A stretch of DNA of 64,000 bases from Ampullaceana balthica. Lineage: Eukaryota > Mollusca > Gastropoda > Lymnaeidae. Below, in pieces: positions 45,145 through 56,824 of this stretch. The notes beneath the pieces are model-generated. The model ran no database searches, had not been told where the DNA came from, and worked only from the letters and a program-made list of their open reading frames with translations. Position 1 is the stretch's first letter. Every line of letters begins with the position of its first letter. Made by a program: the position numbers and the translations under genes. The stretch spans positions 245,950 to 309,949 of the forward strand of contig CALYLW010000985.1 of assembly GCA_944989445.1 (NCBI GenBank). Reading direction: 5' to 3'.

Positions 45145-45365
45145 TGGTTTTAGACTATTGACTGACGGGAATGTTAAAAATGTTGAGAAAGTTTGCCTTC
45201 CACTGTTCTAACACTTCGTTTACCTATCAAACCAAATGAAAAGCGTATTAAGCTAATAGCAGTATTGGAGTCGGACACCAAGACATAAAATGACGACAGC
45301 TCTTCTGATGAATTACTGCGTTACAAAATGGAGATGAAAGTTCCTGAATCCATTAAACCTCTAAC
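45143..45365 (+). mobile_element. Fragment of BED-type hAT element
   Basis: Matches the inverse complement of 8200-8430: gactgacgggaatgtt..aaaatgttga, caaaccaaatgaaaagcgtatta, acataaaatgacgacagct and aaatggagatgaaagttcct. It reads NYCVTKW / ELLRYKMEMKVPESI-type hAT C-terminal sequence in broken frames. Neither terminus is present. Confidence 0.7.
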
Positions 45366-45474
45366 ATACAGAATAGGACTGCGATACAGATTTTAAATAA
45401 AATACAAAATACACAAACAAATTGTGCAATGAAAACAAAAAATTTGAGCATTATTTTAAACTAACACAACAATA

Positions 45475-45499
45475 GACTTTTAGCTAATGCTTTCATCAG
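45475..45499 (-). ncRNA. Hammerhead-ribozyme-like motif of the Penelope element
   Basis: The minus strand reads CTGATGA, then A-AGC-ATTA-GCT (stem-loop II), then AAAAGTC. The CTGATGA box is intact. The GAAA box has become AAAA, which should impair cleavage. The position downstream of the endonuclease fits known Penelope-associated hammerheads. Confidence 0.5.
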
Positions 45500-45842
45500 T
45501 ACAATAACATAAAATAGGTATTTACATATATTTAAATCCTTAAAACATATTATGTCATAAAATAATTTAAAATTATTTATGTAAAATAAAATGAAAGAAA
45601 AAAACAAAAACAAACAAAGACACAGGATCTAGGAAAAAGGAGGAAGTATCTAAAGTAACAGTTAAAACCACAACGGGAAAAAGATTCTGCAGTTAGGTAA
45701 CATTGCGAATTTGGTTAATTCCATATTGAGCCAACGTACCAAATCGTTTTATAAGTATGTTTTCCATGTGGATCCTATCATATATAATATATATAAAATA
45801 CCAGTAACTGCAACATCTGAAATACCGTCATGGTCAACACTG

Positions 45843-46175
45843 TTAAATGTTTAGATACAGGACATTGAGAAGACGATAACCTGTCTCACCCAAATAAATT
45901 ATATTACACCTCTTGTAAAGAATTGCATAAATCACTTTGCGACTTGTGCAAGTGAATCCATATTTTATTATGAAGTTTTCAAGAGGGAAAGAAATGTTAA
46001 TTTCAATCACATATGGAAAAGTATTGCAACGGTTACGGTTGCAACCCTTTGTTCCAATATGTGCTTTCATTGTGGGAAGGTGACTTCTTACAAGTATATC
46101 ATTGAGGCTTCTATCTCTCCGGAAAACAAAAAGAGGAGGTTCTTTGAAGACCGGCTGAGTTAGAGGGTCAGCCAT
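45843..46175 (-). pseudogene. GIY-YIG endonuclease domain of Penelope-like element
   Basis: Reads PLTQPVFKEPPLFVFRRDRS, then LNDILVRSHLP, the Cys-containing linker GCNRNRCNTFPYV, and the nuclease start KVIYAILYKRCNIIYLGETG. The GIY and YIG elements appear as VIY and YLG, and the ETG that follows is typical. The expected downstream catalytic Arg/His-Glu helix is cut off by a frameshift after YRLLNV. The linker CNRxRCxTxPY is a Penelope hallmark, with one cysteine changed to Phe. Confidence 0.8.
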
Positions 46176-46522
46176 GACGATTGGTTGGTTTTTGAGTATC
46201 GCCTGGTGGGCTTTAAATTATGGAGATGAAAAGTTAGAATAAATTTGTATCGATCACATTTATCAGAAACAGATGATGTAAATGTGTCCTGCCTGGTTAT
46301 GCATTTAATTCGATTGAGAGCGGATATTAAAACTGTTTCCGAGTATGACCATCTTCAAATAAAAAATCAAGCATTTCATTACCTTTCTCCAAAAAGTCTG
46401 CCTCATCTCTGCAGAGTCTTTTAAGTCTAAATGGTTGCGAAAATTTAATAGAGTTCTTTAAAGATCGAGGATGGGACGATATATACATAAGGAAACTATG
46501 GCTGTTTGTAGACTTTTTTCTT

Positions 46523-47000
46523 TCAATTTAATATGTATGTCCAAAAAATGACATCCCTCCTATGCATGTTTGAAGTTAATTTGATTGAAGAATGGAAGTT
46601 ACCAACAAAGTCAATAAAACTTTGCAATTGTTGCATATCCATTATTGTTATTCCAATACAATCGTCAATGTATATCCTGTAGTACTCTGGAGAGATACCT
46701 TTGTAATTTTCACTCCTCATGTGTTCTAAATAACCCATAAATATACCTGCATAACTTGGTACCATCTTCGTTCCCATAGCAACTCTACTAATTTGATAAA
46801 ACAATTTCCCTTTGAACTCAAACGAGTTCGGATTTAGGACCAGTTCAGTCAATCGTAGTATGGCACTTGCAGGGATCTTGAGATTCGCCTTCTTGTTAAG
46901 AAAATATGAGATCGAGAGAGCCAATCAGCATGAGGAATTTACGTGTATATAGAAGAATCGTCCATTGTAAATAATGCATGATCTTCATTAGGTCATTAAT
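46523..47000 (-). pseudogene. Reverse transcriptase of Penelope-like element
   Basis: The first motif TMDDSSIYT-stop-IPHAD (about 46950) corresponds to the tlDVtsLYTnIPh block. It continues ALSISYFLNKKANLKIPASA, LTELVLNPNSFEFKGKLFYQ, then ISRVAMGTKMVPSYAGIFMG, the GxxMGtxMgPsyAnlfMg block, and YYRIYIDDCIGI, where the YxDD catalytic pair is preserved as IDD. After 46523 the thumb is frameshifted, with LTFHLHNLKPTRRYS-like remnants before the GIY-YIG region. Not functional as read. Confidence 0.8.
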
Positions 47001-47010
47001 CTTAAGTCAA

Positions 47011-47229
47011 TTTTTAAATCTGGTTAGTGACTAATTTTTTTCTGGCTTAAAAAAAGAAGAAAAAAAACAATAACAGGAAAAATGGAATACATCTGCAAAC
47101 AAACCGCCCTGTATAACAGTATAACTTTTTTTATTTTTTAAATACATTTTAGATTTAAAACTAAACTGATTTAAGTCATAAAAGATTACTATTGTAGTTA
47201 CAAAATATATGACTCTTACTCGTGAATGT
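47011..47229. other. AT-rich spacer
   Basis: No coding or repeat content recognised between the Penelope element and the LINE fragment. Confidence 0.35.
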
Positions 47230-47614
47230 ACATTCTATTTTGGGTCGAGGCGTTAGGGTCGTAGGACCCGGTTCATTTTATCGCATGCGAGCCTCATAAA
47301 GCGGGCATCGCCATAGAGGTACTCCTCTGCAGGTACCGCGACTTCTCCTTCCAAATCCCCGCACAGCTCGGGGCACTCTTCGAGTACATGGGCCACCGTC
47401 TTCTCCGTGGTGGCCACACAGCCGAGAGGCCAGTTCCCTTCTAGTGTTAAACTTGTACAAGTAGCTTCGTATGGGACAATGCTCAGTTCTTATTCTAGTT
47501 ATGAGCGTGTGATTGCTACGTCCAATTTTCCACCAGGAATCTCTTTTGTTCGGTCGCCGCATGTACTGGAATACTTTTCTGGCCGTGTTTCCAGGTGCCC
47601 ACAGATGACGACAG
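47230..47614 (-). pseudogene. 3' fragment of a Jockey/I-type LINE protein
   Basis: The minus-strand frame reads WAPGNTARKVFQYMRRPNKR, DSWWKIGRSNHTLITRIRTE, HCPIRSYLYKFNTRRELASR and then, in the next frame, a segment resembling ETVAHVLEECPELCGDLEG. This is the C-terminal zinc-binding tail (LRtGhcxlxxyLxr...CxCGxxETvxHvLxeC) seen after RNase H in many LINEs and in related bacterial-style RT annotations. One frameshift separates the two parts. G+C is higher than in its flanks. It is cut off on the right by the R1 copy. Confidence 0.65.
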
Positions 47615-48003
47615 AGACGGCCACGAAGTTAATATAAGGGATTTAAAAATGACATACTTCCCGTGATGGTATCGAGCTGAACTTTTGCACATAGACTCGT
47701 GTCACGTAATAATGCTTCGTGTCAAAATTTCAGATCGATCGAATGTACCGTAATTAAATTAATGCATTTTTATTTTATCTCTATATAACTATATGTATTG
47801 CTTGCTTTTGTTTACATTCACGTGTCACGCTGAGTTCAGTCCATCCATCCGTAACCACACCTCCATCCGGGCCCATTTTACAGCAAAAGGGGAGTTATGT
47901 CAGTTTCAGTCTGTAAATGTTTGTCAAGTTTGAACATAATCAATACTTTTAGTTATGTCTCAATTTAAGGGATTTATAGTCAAACCTTTGTTTTTACGGG
48001 GTT
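47615..48003 (-). repeat. Repeat R1, diverged subfamily, inverted copy
   Basis: Read on the minus strand it starts ccccgtaaaaacaaagg, ttgactataaatcccttaaa, passes cagactgaaactgacataac, gaatgtaaacaaaagcaa and attacggtacattcgatcga, and ends ttttaaatcccttatattaa, which is inverted relative to the usual end. It belongs with the copy at 56290-56820. Confidence 0.75.
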
Positions 48004-48560
48004 GTTTAATTTCTGGCTAATATTTGTCCCTGCTATTCTTTGTTCAACACCTTCACATGCTAAAAAAGTATCAACTAAGTATGCGAAATGTGCACCCCAA
48101 TAGGAGTTTGTAAACTCCTCTGCAATAGCATGCTTTTGACTAGCCAGAAATGTTTGAAGTCCAGCTTTCAGAGCCCACACTCTGTTCAGAATATTGCCGC
48201 ATGGAAGCCATCGTATCTTAGTAGGTCTGGTATTTACGTTCAGCCTCCCCATCTTTACATAAATCATGAAACATTCACGTTTGCAGTTTCACGTTTCCTT
48301 TAATGAAATTTAAAATCTGGAAAACATCATGTATGACGGTCTCCAGTTCACGTTCCTAACGTTTCCCAAGCAGAGCGTGTAGATGGATCATACAGTGGTT
48401 AAATTTCTTGTGAAAGCCGAAAAACCACGCACACGACCCAACATAGCTGGAGCTCCATCAACCGACACAGCAATACTGTCATCCCATTTTTTAATTTCCT
48501 TTTTCAAAGTATTCATTAACTTAAATGAATTTATCAATACCTTCACATCCCTATTTAAGA
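48004..48560 (-). pseudogene. ZBED5/SCAND3-like hAT transposase fragment
   Basis: The minus strand contains, in order, VSVDGAPAMLG-like sequence (about 48440-48480: DGAPAMLGRVRGFSAFT), STRSAWETL region, QILNFIKGN (48310), and RWLPCGNILNRVWALKAGLQ, TFLASQKHAIAEEF and LVDTFLACEGVEQ (48000-48230). This matches the CxDGAxAMxG ... HTxxRWLSRGxVLxRvxELrxEL order of BED/ZBED5-type hAT proteins. Frameshifts and stops are frequent. Sequence 48560-49560 may be further decayed transposase. The matching hAT terminus may be the one at 51430-51539. Confidence 0.6.
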
Positions 48561-51429
48561 GAATCTAAAACAGTTCATCTTCAAATATTTGAAAAACTGT
48601 GTAGCGAACAAATATCATAAGCTGTTCTAAGAATTTACTCGCATATATAGAATGCGTTTTCTAGAAGTAATCGATTCAGTAGGGGGCATATCTTCCAAGC
48701 GTACACGATACGGATTTTAAATATATTAAGCAAATTTCATATGTCCCAATTATTCTCCTTTACACCAAAGAATTCCCTTTTTACCCAAGCCTTAAGTTAA
48801 GAGGTCGAGAAACTTTTAGTCTGAGAGAGCCATGAACACCACATAATTTTAAAATTAATTCTATGAAATCCATACATAATATTTCAAACTAAAAATTCAA
48901 GTAAATGTATGCATTTATTGTAATTTCAACACTAAAAGTACACAAATTATTTCTCTGAATTCTTTTTTAAATAATAGTTTTATGCTGCTGCTAATCAATA
49001 ATGAATTTTCATTAACATTAATGTAACTAATGGTGCTGCATGACTTTGTAAATGGCTTTGTAGTCTGGTTGATACGTTGTGAGATTAACTTTCATGCAGG
49101 CGTTGAAACTTTCATCCGTTAAACATGATCGCTGCGTGGTGAAGTTTTTTCATTTCTTCCCATTAGTGTTGGCTCACCAACTCTGCTTGCTGTCATGCAA
49201 GTCTTTCCAAATCTTCATTTAGTGACTTGAAATTATTCATCCACATGTCTGAGGCCTTCAGGTAAGCAGCTTAGAGTTCAAAATCTCTGACGGAGACACA
49301 TGGAATACAACTCAGGTCAGTGCTCTTCACTGCTCACTTGTGTGGATGGGTAAATAATTTAATAAGGCGGATGTGCTCGCGAAATTATCCAAAGCGCGCT
49401 TTAAATAACTGCAGGAGATTAGACGTAAAACCTGCTAGCTGCTGAATATTAAGATGTTGAGCAGGGTCATTTGATGTGCACGTATTTTTTAACTTTCCCA
49501 GTTTTTCAAAGTTTAGTCAACGACTTGTTTTAATGTCGGCGATGAAGATTTCTAGCTTGTTTTAATCAGTACTCTAGCTAAACTATGAAGTATAAAGGAA
49601 GTTTGTATCCTTAGGTTTAGACCATTATCCCCTATTGATTATTTTACTGTGTCTCTCGCTCCCTTTCTCTGTCTAGCACTGTGTAAAATGTCTATATTTT
49701 TTTTCCTTTTTAAGCTTTCGTTATTTGTATGTATTGAGAATTGAATGTTTTGTACAGTGTTTATTATCAATCATTGAAATAGTAAAAATATCATTACGGA
49801 TTTACCGTTAGCATTTATTCAATTTTAAGCCGAAAATTCAATGCATGCCCGAAGCCACATTTTGTTTATGAGTGATTCCTTAATGACTTTTTAAACATTT
49901 ATTTCAATGTTAAAGTATCGATACAAAATTTAAAAAATATAAATTTAAAAAAAATGAAATAGAGTTAATTTTAGTCTAGCATTCTCAAGGCAAGCAAAAA
50001 CAAGCCACATAGCTAATACAAACACCAGCCAATCAGAAAACATTATTTAGACTAATAGTGGTGTAGTCATGGCTGCAAATGTAAAGGGGTTTCCCAATAT
50101 TATATTACACATAATTGAACTGTCTACTGGTTTTCTTTTTCTTACGAGACAAAGATAAGGTTGGTTTTTCTTTTCTTGTTATTAATTTTTATGTTAAAAA
50201 AGTAAAATGTATGTTCTCAAGAAATAATGACTTAACAAAAACAAAGTATTGCTATTTTTGTTTTTAAGCTGAAGCCGTCATAGTCTTTACGCCAGCTGTT
50301 TTATACAATCTGCAAAAGTTACTGTTATTGTTCAGACATGATCAGGGTCCACTATGAATCCAGTAATATATTTTGTTAGTGCCATTAATTTGCCATAGCC
50401 CCGGATCTATCTATTTTATTGCAAAACTTTACCTCTACAGATACAGATTTGGGTATTTCCTCTTGTAAAATGTCACTATAAGCAGCATCAGGCATTGGAG
50501 GTATATCTACTTAAACTGGTTGATTGGCAGCAGGAATGTATGTAGATGTGAAAGATATATCTGAAGAAATGGTATGAGTACATGTCATTTCACACCTGAG
50601 CTAGCAGCACAGGTTAATGTGATAGAACGCAGAAAAAAAAATTCCTGAAGAATTGGACATCCTTTAATGCATAGTGTTGCAGAAATGGAACAAACTAATC
50701 GCGATGAAAAAGTTGCTAAATTTAAATTGTAACCAACGCATAATGTTACATTATTCCTACATAGCCATACTGTATTGTGTGCATGCTAAAAGGGATGTAC
50801 ATATTTAAACCCGGTGCGTTAGAGAGGTTTCACTTTTTTTTAAGTTCAAGGTTGGAAGTTAGTGATAAACTTAAAGGGTCCGTTCGAATATAAACACAAA
50901 ATTATGAGATTTTTATAAAATAATTCTAAATTTTATACGTGCTTTCTGAAACCCTACAACATGTTCGCATGGGGCCCCTGTGCTCGTGGGCGTCCGGGCC
51001 AATGCCCAACAGTCCTATATGTTAAAAAGGCTCAGAGAACATTTTAGAGAACATTTAAGGGTGACATGCAAGAGACTTATAACAGTACTTTAGAGATAGT
51101 CGTCTGTAGGGAATAGAATGTAGCAAATCTGTATACTCTGTTTCATGTGTTAGTTCAAGTACTTAAAGATCAGTAACTGTGTGTAACCAAGAAAAGAAAT
51201 TATTCAAATAACATTATTAAAACTATAGTCATCATGACCTGACTTTAGTTAGTTGTATCATTAGCTGTTAGTTAGTGTGTGTACATAGCATATAATATAT
51301 AACAATAATAAACCAGATAGCCACCACTCGGCTACACATATAATATATTTATATTTATTGTTTTTTATTTTAATTTCCATAATAATAAGAATTGATAACA
51401 GTTTTATTTTTAAAATTAAACCTTGCGTG
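48561..51429. other. Decayed hAT interior and spacer, little recognisable
   Basis: A minus-strand trace at about 50430-50560 reads TYIPAANQPV-stop-VDIPPMPDAAYSDILQ, which looks once-coding but is unassigned. A ggggcccctgtgctcgtgggcgtccgggccaatgccc block (about 50965-51005) resembles a transposon end without partner. The rest is AT-rich. Confidence 0.35.
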
Positions 51430-51539
51430 GACACCCATACGATGTTCCGGGAACCCAAAATCAATTTAAAATTTCCACGGACCCCTGAATAGTACCGGGG
51501 ACCACTGGGGGTCCATTCGGACCACATAGGGAACCACTG
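51430..51539 (-). mobile_element. hAT terminus CAGTGGTTCCC...GGTCCG
   Basis: Ends in gtccattcggaccacatagggaaccactg. Its reverse complement CAGTGGTTCCCTATGTGGTCCG is a typical hAT/ZBED5-type outer end. It is oriented so the element would extend leftwards, towards the minus-strand transposase pieces at 48004-48560. The other end may have been lost at the R1 copy. Confidence 0.55.
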
Positions 51540-52351
51540 CTTTAGGCTGTCCAAAAACATCACGTCTTTATGAGCATAATCGTTTACATTACATGGTTTG
51601 AATTTTGAATTTTTTTTTAGAAAAAGGGTATAAGAGAGAAGAATGTGGACACAAGACGTTATTACTGCAAACACACAATTTGTGACTCAAAAAATGATTT
51701 TAAAAAATACTAGGCATATATAAATTTTAAGTAAAAATGAGTCATTCAAAAATTAATGTTGTTAGAAATAATATTCGGCAACAAAGAAAAGAATATTTAA
51801 TTTAGAATACGTGCACTGCAGGGGTGGATTAAGACTGCAAGGGGCCCCTAGCCGTAATCCAAACTGGGGCTCTGTCCAGCCAACGTCCATTTAAATAAAA
51901 TTATTGCTAGCAGCTAATATAAAACTGTAACTCGTTAATAATATAAAACTGTAACTCGTTAAAGGCAGAGTGTACCAAGACAAAAAATTAAATAGAAGTT
52001 AATTTAATTAATATAAAATTAATTAAATCAAAAATTCATTAAAATATTTATTATTATTTATTTCAGCCTACAACTTTCGTTTGCGAACCTTTCTTATTAC
52101 AAAGTTATCAATCAAGTCAGTAAAGCTATGTGAGCTTACGTTCATTTCCAATGATTATTAGAGAGAGGAAACTCAGTCTTTGTTGTCCCATGCAACTTCT
52201 AACTTCATTTTTTAAATTCTTTTCACTTTGAAAATGATCGCTCTCCGCTGCAGTTTGATGTCATCATTGAGAGATAGATGCGAAGTGCGATGTGTACATT
52301 TGGAGAGGACTGTGTAAAATTTAGCTTATTCAAAAACAGCTAAATTTTTAG

Positions 52352-53520
52352 CTATGTGCATGTGTTTTGAGGTTTGCATTGTGCTTCTTCATGTCCCTGA
52401 CCCTGGCACTCGACAATAACTTGTTCGAAGAGTTCTGAAAATTGGACTAATTCTGAAGGAAAGTAATCTTCGAAATCATTTGAGTATTCTTCCATTGAAT
52501 TTGCTGCTGCCCCTCGGATGGTGTCATTGCTGAGCTCAGTTAGGTTTTTAAGAAAGCCAAATTTATCATGGATGTATTTATATTCGTCTAAACGATGCTG
52601 TAAAGCTGAAGAAAGTTTGTCCATGATAAACAGAAATACTCCAACCTTCTATTGTTGTCTCGGGGGAAATACTGTTTCAGGTGATGGCCATTAATCAAAC
52701 TGAAACTTTAATGTTTTGATCGTATGGACGATTGTTTATATTCTTTCTCCACGGACTAGTCATTTCCCTTTTCTTCATAGGATTCAAATTCAGAACTTTG
52801 TCTTTTAACAAACCCAGGTAGAGATTTCAACAAATATGGCTAAATTCAAATATAGTACCCGCTTATGAAGGAAAACATTCGTTTTCTGAAATCTTTCTAA
52901 AATGTTGTCCCGAATTTCAAGTAAAATAGCGACTTCCAGTGTCTCAAGTTAAATCCGAAATCGTTCTGCTTCATGTGGATTGTCACGGGCTGATTTTTGT
53001 CAGGTGCCATTTCTTCCAGTGCTGCAATATTCTCATGGTATGATTTATTAACAGACCTTACAGCATCATGTCGGGCTGACCATCTTGTGTCAGACAAGGC
53101 TTTGTTAACAGGTAACCCTTTCAGGTGTTTTGAAGTACTTACCAGAGATGAGTAAATGTAACAAGCCGGTATAAAGATTGTTCAGAATTAAAAAAAATAT
53201 GGCTGCATCAGGACAACCTTCTGCTGCACTTTTCCCAACACAATTAAGGAAAATGAGATGTGCATGCATGTAATGAGCAACACTGCACTTCCCACTCCCA
53301 TTTGCATAACTATTGTCTGACTGCCCACGGCAAACTTGAATTTGAATGTCATTTTCTTCCAAAAAATTAAGAATAATTTGGGCAATGTCTCATCCAGTAT
53401 GGGAAAACATTGGTGTGAACTTGATGAATCAACAACAAGGCCAGATTTTGCAACATATTGGATGATGAATGTTAACTGGTCCACGTGAATATCTAATAGT
53501 ATACAATCTTGAAATTCAAC
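52352..53520 (-). pseudogene. ZMYM1-like hAT transposase, broken
   Basis: Minus-strand pieces: DQLTFIIQYVAKSGLVVDSS (53480), a DETLPKLFLIFWKK segment, IQVCRGQSDNSYANGSGKCS (53330), CVGKSAAEGCPDAAIFF, LSDTRWSARHDAVRSVNKSY (53090), ALEEMAPDKNQPVTI, and MDKLSSALQHRLDEYKYIHD (52620). The CRGQSYDNAxxMSGkY, AAExCPxAxxFF and LSDTRWSARHDAVKA motifs identify a DUF4371/ZMYM1-type hAT. The frame changes at least three times. The N-terminal part would lie upstream beyond the nested LINE (about 55370-55900), where nothing clear remains. Confidence 0.8.
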
Positions 53521-53524
53521 TTGA

Positions 53525-55370
53525 ATTATCCCTTAACCCGTCATTCGGTCTTTGGGGAAAAATCGTGAATTGCACACTATCTCACGCCATTTGTCCCGGT
53601 CCTGTGCTGCCTTTTGAGAGTCGCTGAATGACAGGCTGGTCGACTCTTTGATATCGTCTTCCCATCTCTTCATTTGTCCGCCTATTTTCCTTCCTTCCTG
53701 GACTGTGACTTGCATTATAGTCTTTGGGAGACCTCCAGATCTTGTCGCATGTACGTACCATCGTAGTTTCATCTTCTTAATTGAGGTGAGAAGGTCCTCG
53801 AAGGGGCCAATGACAGCACTTATTTTGTTGCGGACCGCTTCGGTTGTGATGTGCGCTGTGTAAGAGATGTTCAATATCTTTCTGAAACATCTCATCTCTA
53901 GCGCATTGATTCATCTTTGGAGGTGTGCAGTGACCTTCCAAGCTTCACAACCATAAAAGAAGACTGACATCGCCAGAGAGCGCATTAGTCGGATCTTTGA
54001 TCTCAGGGAGAGTTTCTCGCTTTGCCAGATGTGCTTTAGTTTACTCAATGCTGCCATTGTTTGGGCCAATCTGGCAAGAACTTCTGGCCTTGAGCCTTCG
54101 TCGTATATTATGGCCCCTAGATATTTAAAGGTGGAGACCCATTTGAGATCTTCCCCGTTTATCCGAATTTCATTTGTGAATTTTCCATTTGCCGTGACAT
54201 TGGTCTCTTCTGCATTTATTTCCATGTCATACACCTATGATGTTTTCTCTAGTTTTGCAAGGAATTCTTTTAGTTCGTCCTCGCTGCCAGCTTGGCCGTC
54301 TATGTCTTCGGCGAAGTGTAGGTTGGTTATAATTCTTCCTCCGATGCTGAATGTTCCGACATGGTTTTCTAGCACAGCTGTCATAATCCTTTCAAGGAAG
54401 AGTTTGAAGAGGATGGGGGAAAGTAAGCATTCTTGTCTGACACCAACTGTGGTCTTTAACCAATCTCCCATCTTGCTGTTGAAGAGTACAGCGCTGGTTG
54501 CTCTATTCTATAGGTTCATGATAAATTCAATGAGGTTTGCATCAATGTTGAATGTGTGCATAGTTGCCCACAGTGCCACATTCCCCACTCTGTCGAACGC
54601 TTTTTTAAAAGTCTATGAAGACATGATAGAGGTCACTCTGGTGTTGGAGATGATTTTTTTCACAGAGCACTCGCAGGTTAAAGATTTGCTCCGTTGTGCT
54701 TCTTCCTGCTCTGAAGCCCGCCTGCTCTTCTGAAATGATTGGCTCTGCTTGTGGTTTCAGTCTGTTTAATATGATCATAAGCATGACTTTGCTGGGATGA
54801 CTAATCAGGCTGATTGTACGGTAGTTCTGTAACATCTATAAATTACCATTCTTTGTGAGCGTGATAACCAGCGATTGCGTCCAGGGGGTTGACCATTTTC
54901 CTGTCTGCCAGATTTTGTTGCACATGTTAGTTAGGATGTTTATTACAGGGACACCTCCTGCCTGAATCAGTTCGCCTGGAATGTTGTCTGCTCCGGCTGA
55001 TCGTACAGACAGCTCCACCTAATCACGGAGATTAGAATGCATGTCTGTGTTAGTTGACTTGGGGCAGTTGAGCACTGTTGCATCGCCTTTGGAGATTTCA
55101 TTGTACAGCTCAGAATAGTATTCGGTCCATCTTTTGATAATTTCTTGTTCTTCTGTGATACATTTTGAAGATTCATCGTGTATGGTTGAGATACGACCTT
55201 GTTTGGTGGATGTCAAGTCTTTAACAAGTTTATGAGCCTTTTTTGACTTGTTCGTTTATAAATTTTCATTAATGTCTGAGCATTGTTGTTCTATCAATTC
55301 TTTTTTTGTGTGCTTTATTCATAACTTTTCTGATCTTTTTATTGATGGCTTTGTATACAATCTAATTTTT
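53525..55370 (-). mobile_element. 5'-truncated RTE LINE nested in the hAT
   Basis: The minus strand matches the C-terminal half of the LINE at 16815-20227, including an almost identical reverse transcriptase: EEQAGFRAGRSTTEQIFNLR, FIDF, GVRQECLLSPILFKLFLE and FAEDIDGQAGSEDELKEF. The catalytic FADD is FAED here. KYLGAIIYDEGSRPEVLA, YGCEAWKVTAHLQR and the tail ending near 53530 follow. It lacks the endonuclease; truncation lies near 55370. Frame breaks at about 53900, 54235, 54480 and 54840. Its 3' junction falls inside the hAT transposase region, so it inserted after the hAT did. Confidence 0.85.
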
Positions 55371-55939
55371 ATTAAAAAATATTCAAAATTCATTCGCAGT
55401 TCTTTACGTAGCGATCGTGACAAACAGATGATAGATGTCTTAATTAACGATATTTTTTTCTTTAATGTTTTACTGAACTTACTAGTATTTATTGACATAT
55501 TTATTCGAATATTTACTTCTTACTACAGTCTGTCTGTAGGTTAAAGAATTGTAACTCTTGTGTAGTGTACTAACTTGGCAGTTGGTTAAAAATTCAATGA
55601 TTTAATTAAACAATATTATGTCAAATTTACGCAATCGTAATTTTTGCAAACTAATAAGAAATCATTTTTTTCTTTGGCTAGGTTTTCTCTTTCCTGAATG
55701 ATAGTTTTTAGATATTAGTACCAAAGTTGACGATTTATGGTATTTCACACTCTTCGATATTTTCTCGTCATAAATAGATGATATTTTATTAATTTATTTA
55801 AGATATTTTCAGGGATTCATGTAAACATTTGCCCAACCTTATTATACAATATAATGAAGTTTGGGGGCCCTTAAATCATTTGTGCCCGTGTCTTTAGCCC
55901 GTTCAGCCCCCCCCCCTTTAATCCGCCATAGGTGCACTG

Positions 55940-56289
55940 TGAACACATGGTCTATACGTGTTCGATGCTTTTCCTTAACAATAAACTTGACGGCATTATA
56001 AGCATAATTTTACTTTATTTAGTGGACTATTTACAAACGCGTTATTGACACAAACGCGTATGCAAAACGTATTTAAGTCAAAGCTCAAATAAAAGCTATT
56101 TTAACAATAAAAAACAAATAAACAACATCAAACTATTTTCACTTATTTTACTTAATTAAAAGATCATCGCTTGGCTTGAGACTATCGTCTTCAAAAATGT
56201 GTGTGTGGGGGCAGGGGGGCTGTGATTCTTGCAGTCAAACTCGTTCCGTCGAGCACTTGTTTTAAAGAATGGAAATAATAAAACAAACC
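55940..56289. other. AT-rich spacer with a G-run
   Basis: A gtgtgtgtgggggcaggggggc stretch lies at about 56200-56221. No gene recognised. Confidence 0.35.
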
Positions 56290-56820
56290 CGTAAAAACAA
56301 AGTTTTTGACTATAAATCCCTTATATATGAGACGGAACTTAAAGTATTTACAAATATCTACAGACTGAATCTGTCTTTACTCCCCTTTGCTTTTAACCCA
56401 AAAAAGTGGGGGGGGGGTGGGAGTGGGTGAGGGGAAAGGTCTTGTCACGGATCGCTGGGCCAAGCTCACCGTGACACGCCAAATGTAAACAAAAGCACGC
56501 CGGTTTACCTGGTTTAAGCACGAGATGTGTTCACCAGTGCCTGGCCTGAAGTCAAGTGACCCGTAAAATGTAAACGATAGCGACCTCTACATATAGTTTC
56601 TATATATAAACTAAACATGTATTAATTTAATTACGGTATGTTCGATCGATCTCAAATTTTGATACGATGCATTGTTAGGTGAGATGGGTCCGAGTTCCAA
56701 ATTTCAGCTCGATCAGATAACGGGAAGTGGGTCATTTTTTAATTTAGTTTTTCCGCCCGCCCAAGACAGAGATGACGACAGACAGAGACGCGGTGAAGTT
56801 AATATAAGGGATTTAAAAAT
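56290..56820 (+). repeat. Repeat R1, diverged subfamily
   Basis: Begins aacccgtaaaaacaaagttt, ttgactataaatcccttata and ends gaagttaatataagggattt. The terminal AAATCCCTTATAT motifs are inverted. It shares cagactgaatctgtctttac and aaatgtaaacaaaagcac with the inverted copy at 47615, and atttcagctcgatcagataac with all copies. Confidence 0.8.
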
Positions 56821-56824
56821 GCTA

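Larger units (their letters stand above)
45470..47010 (-). mobile_element. Penelope-like retroelement (RT plus GIY-YIG)
   Basis: On the minus strand a reverse transcriptase (about 47000-46523) is followed by a linker, a basic segment, a GIY-YIG endonuclease (to 45843) and, 340 bp beyond, a hammerhead-like motif at 45475-45499. This order is diagnostic of endonuclease-bearing Penelope-like elements, which use a GIY-YIG rather than an APE nuclease for target-primed reverse transcription. The copy is 5' truncated and broken by frameshifts. Confidence 0.85.
51819..55931 (-). mobile_element. ZMYM1-like hAT with perfect 8-bp TSD and nested LINE
   Basis: The left end CAGGGGTGGATTAAGACTGC and inverted right end CTATGGCGGATTAAAG share the GGATTAA core. 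The 8-mer gtgcactg occurs exactly at 51811-51818 and 55932-55939, fixing the boundaries. Just inside both ends lie matching ggggccc blocks. The interior encodes a minus-strand transposase, split by an RTE LINE at about 53525-55370. Without the LINE the element would be about 2.3 kb, similar to the one at 25326. Confidence 0.9.
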
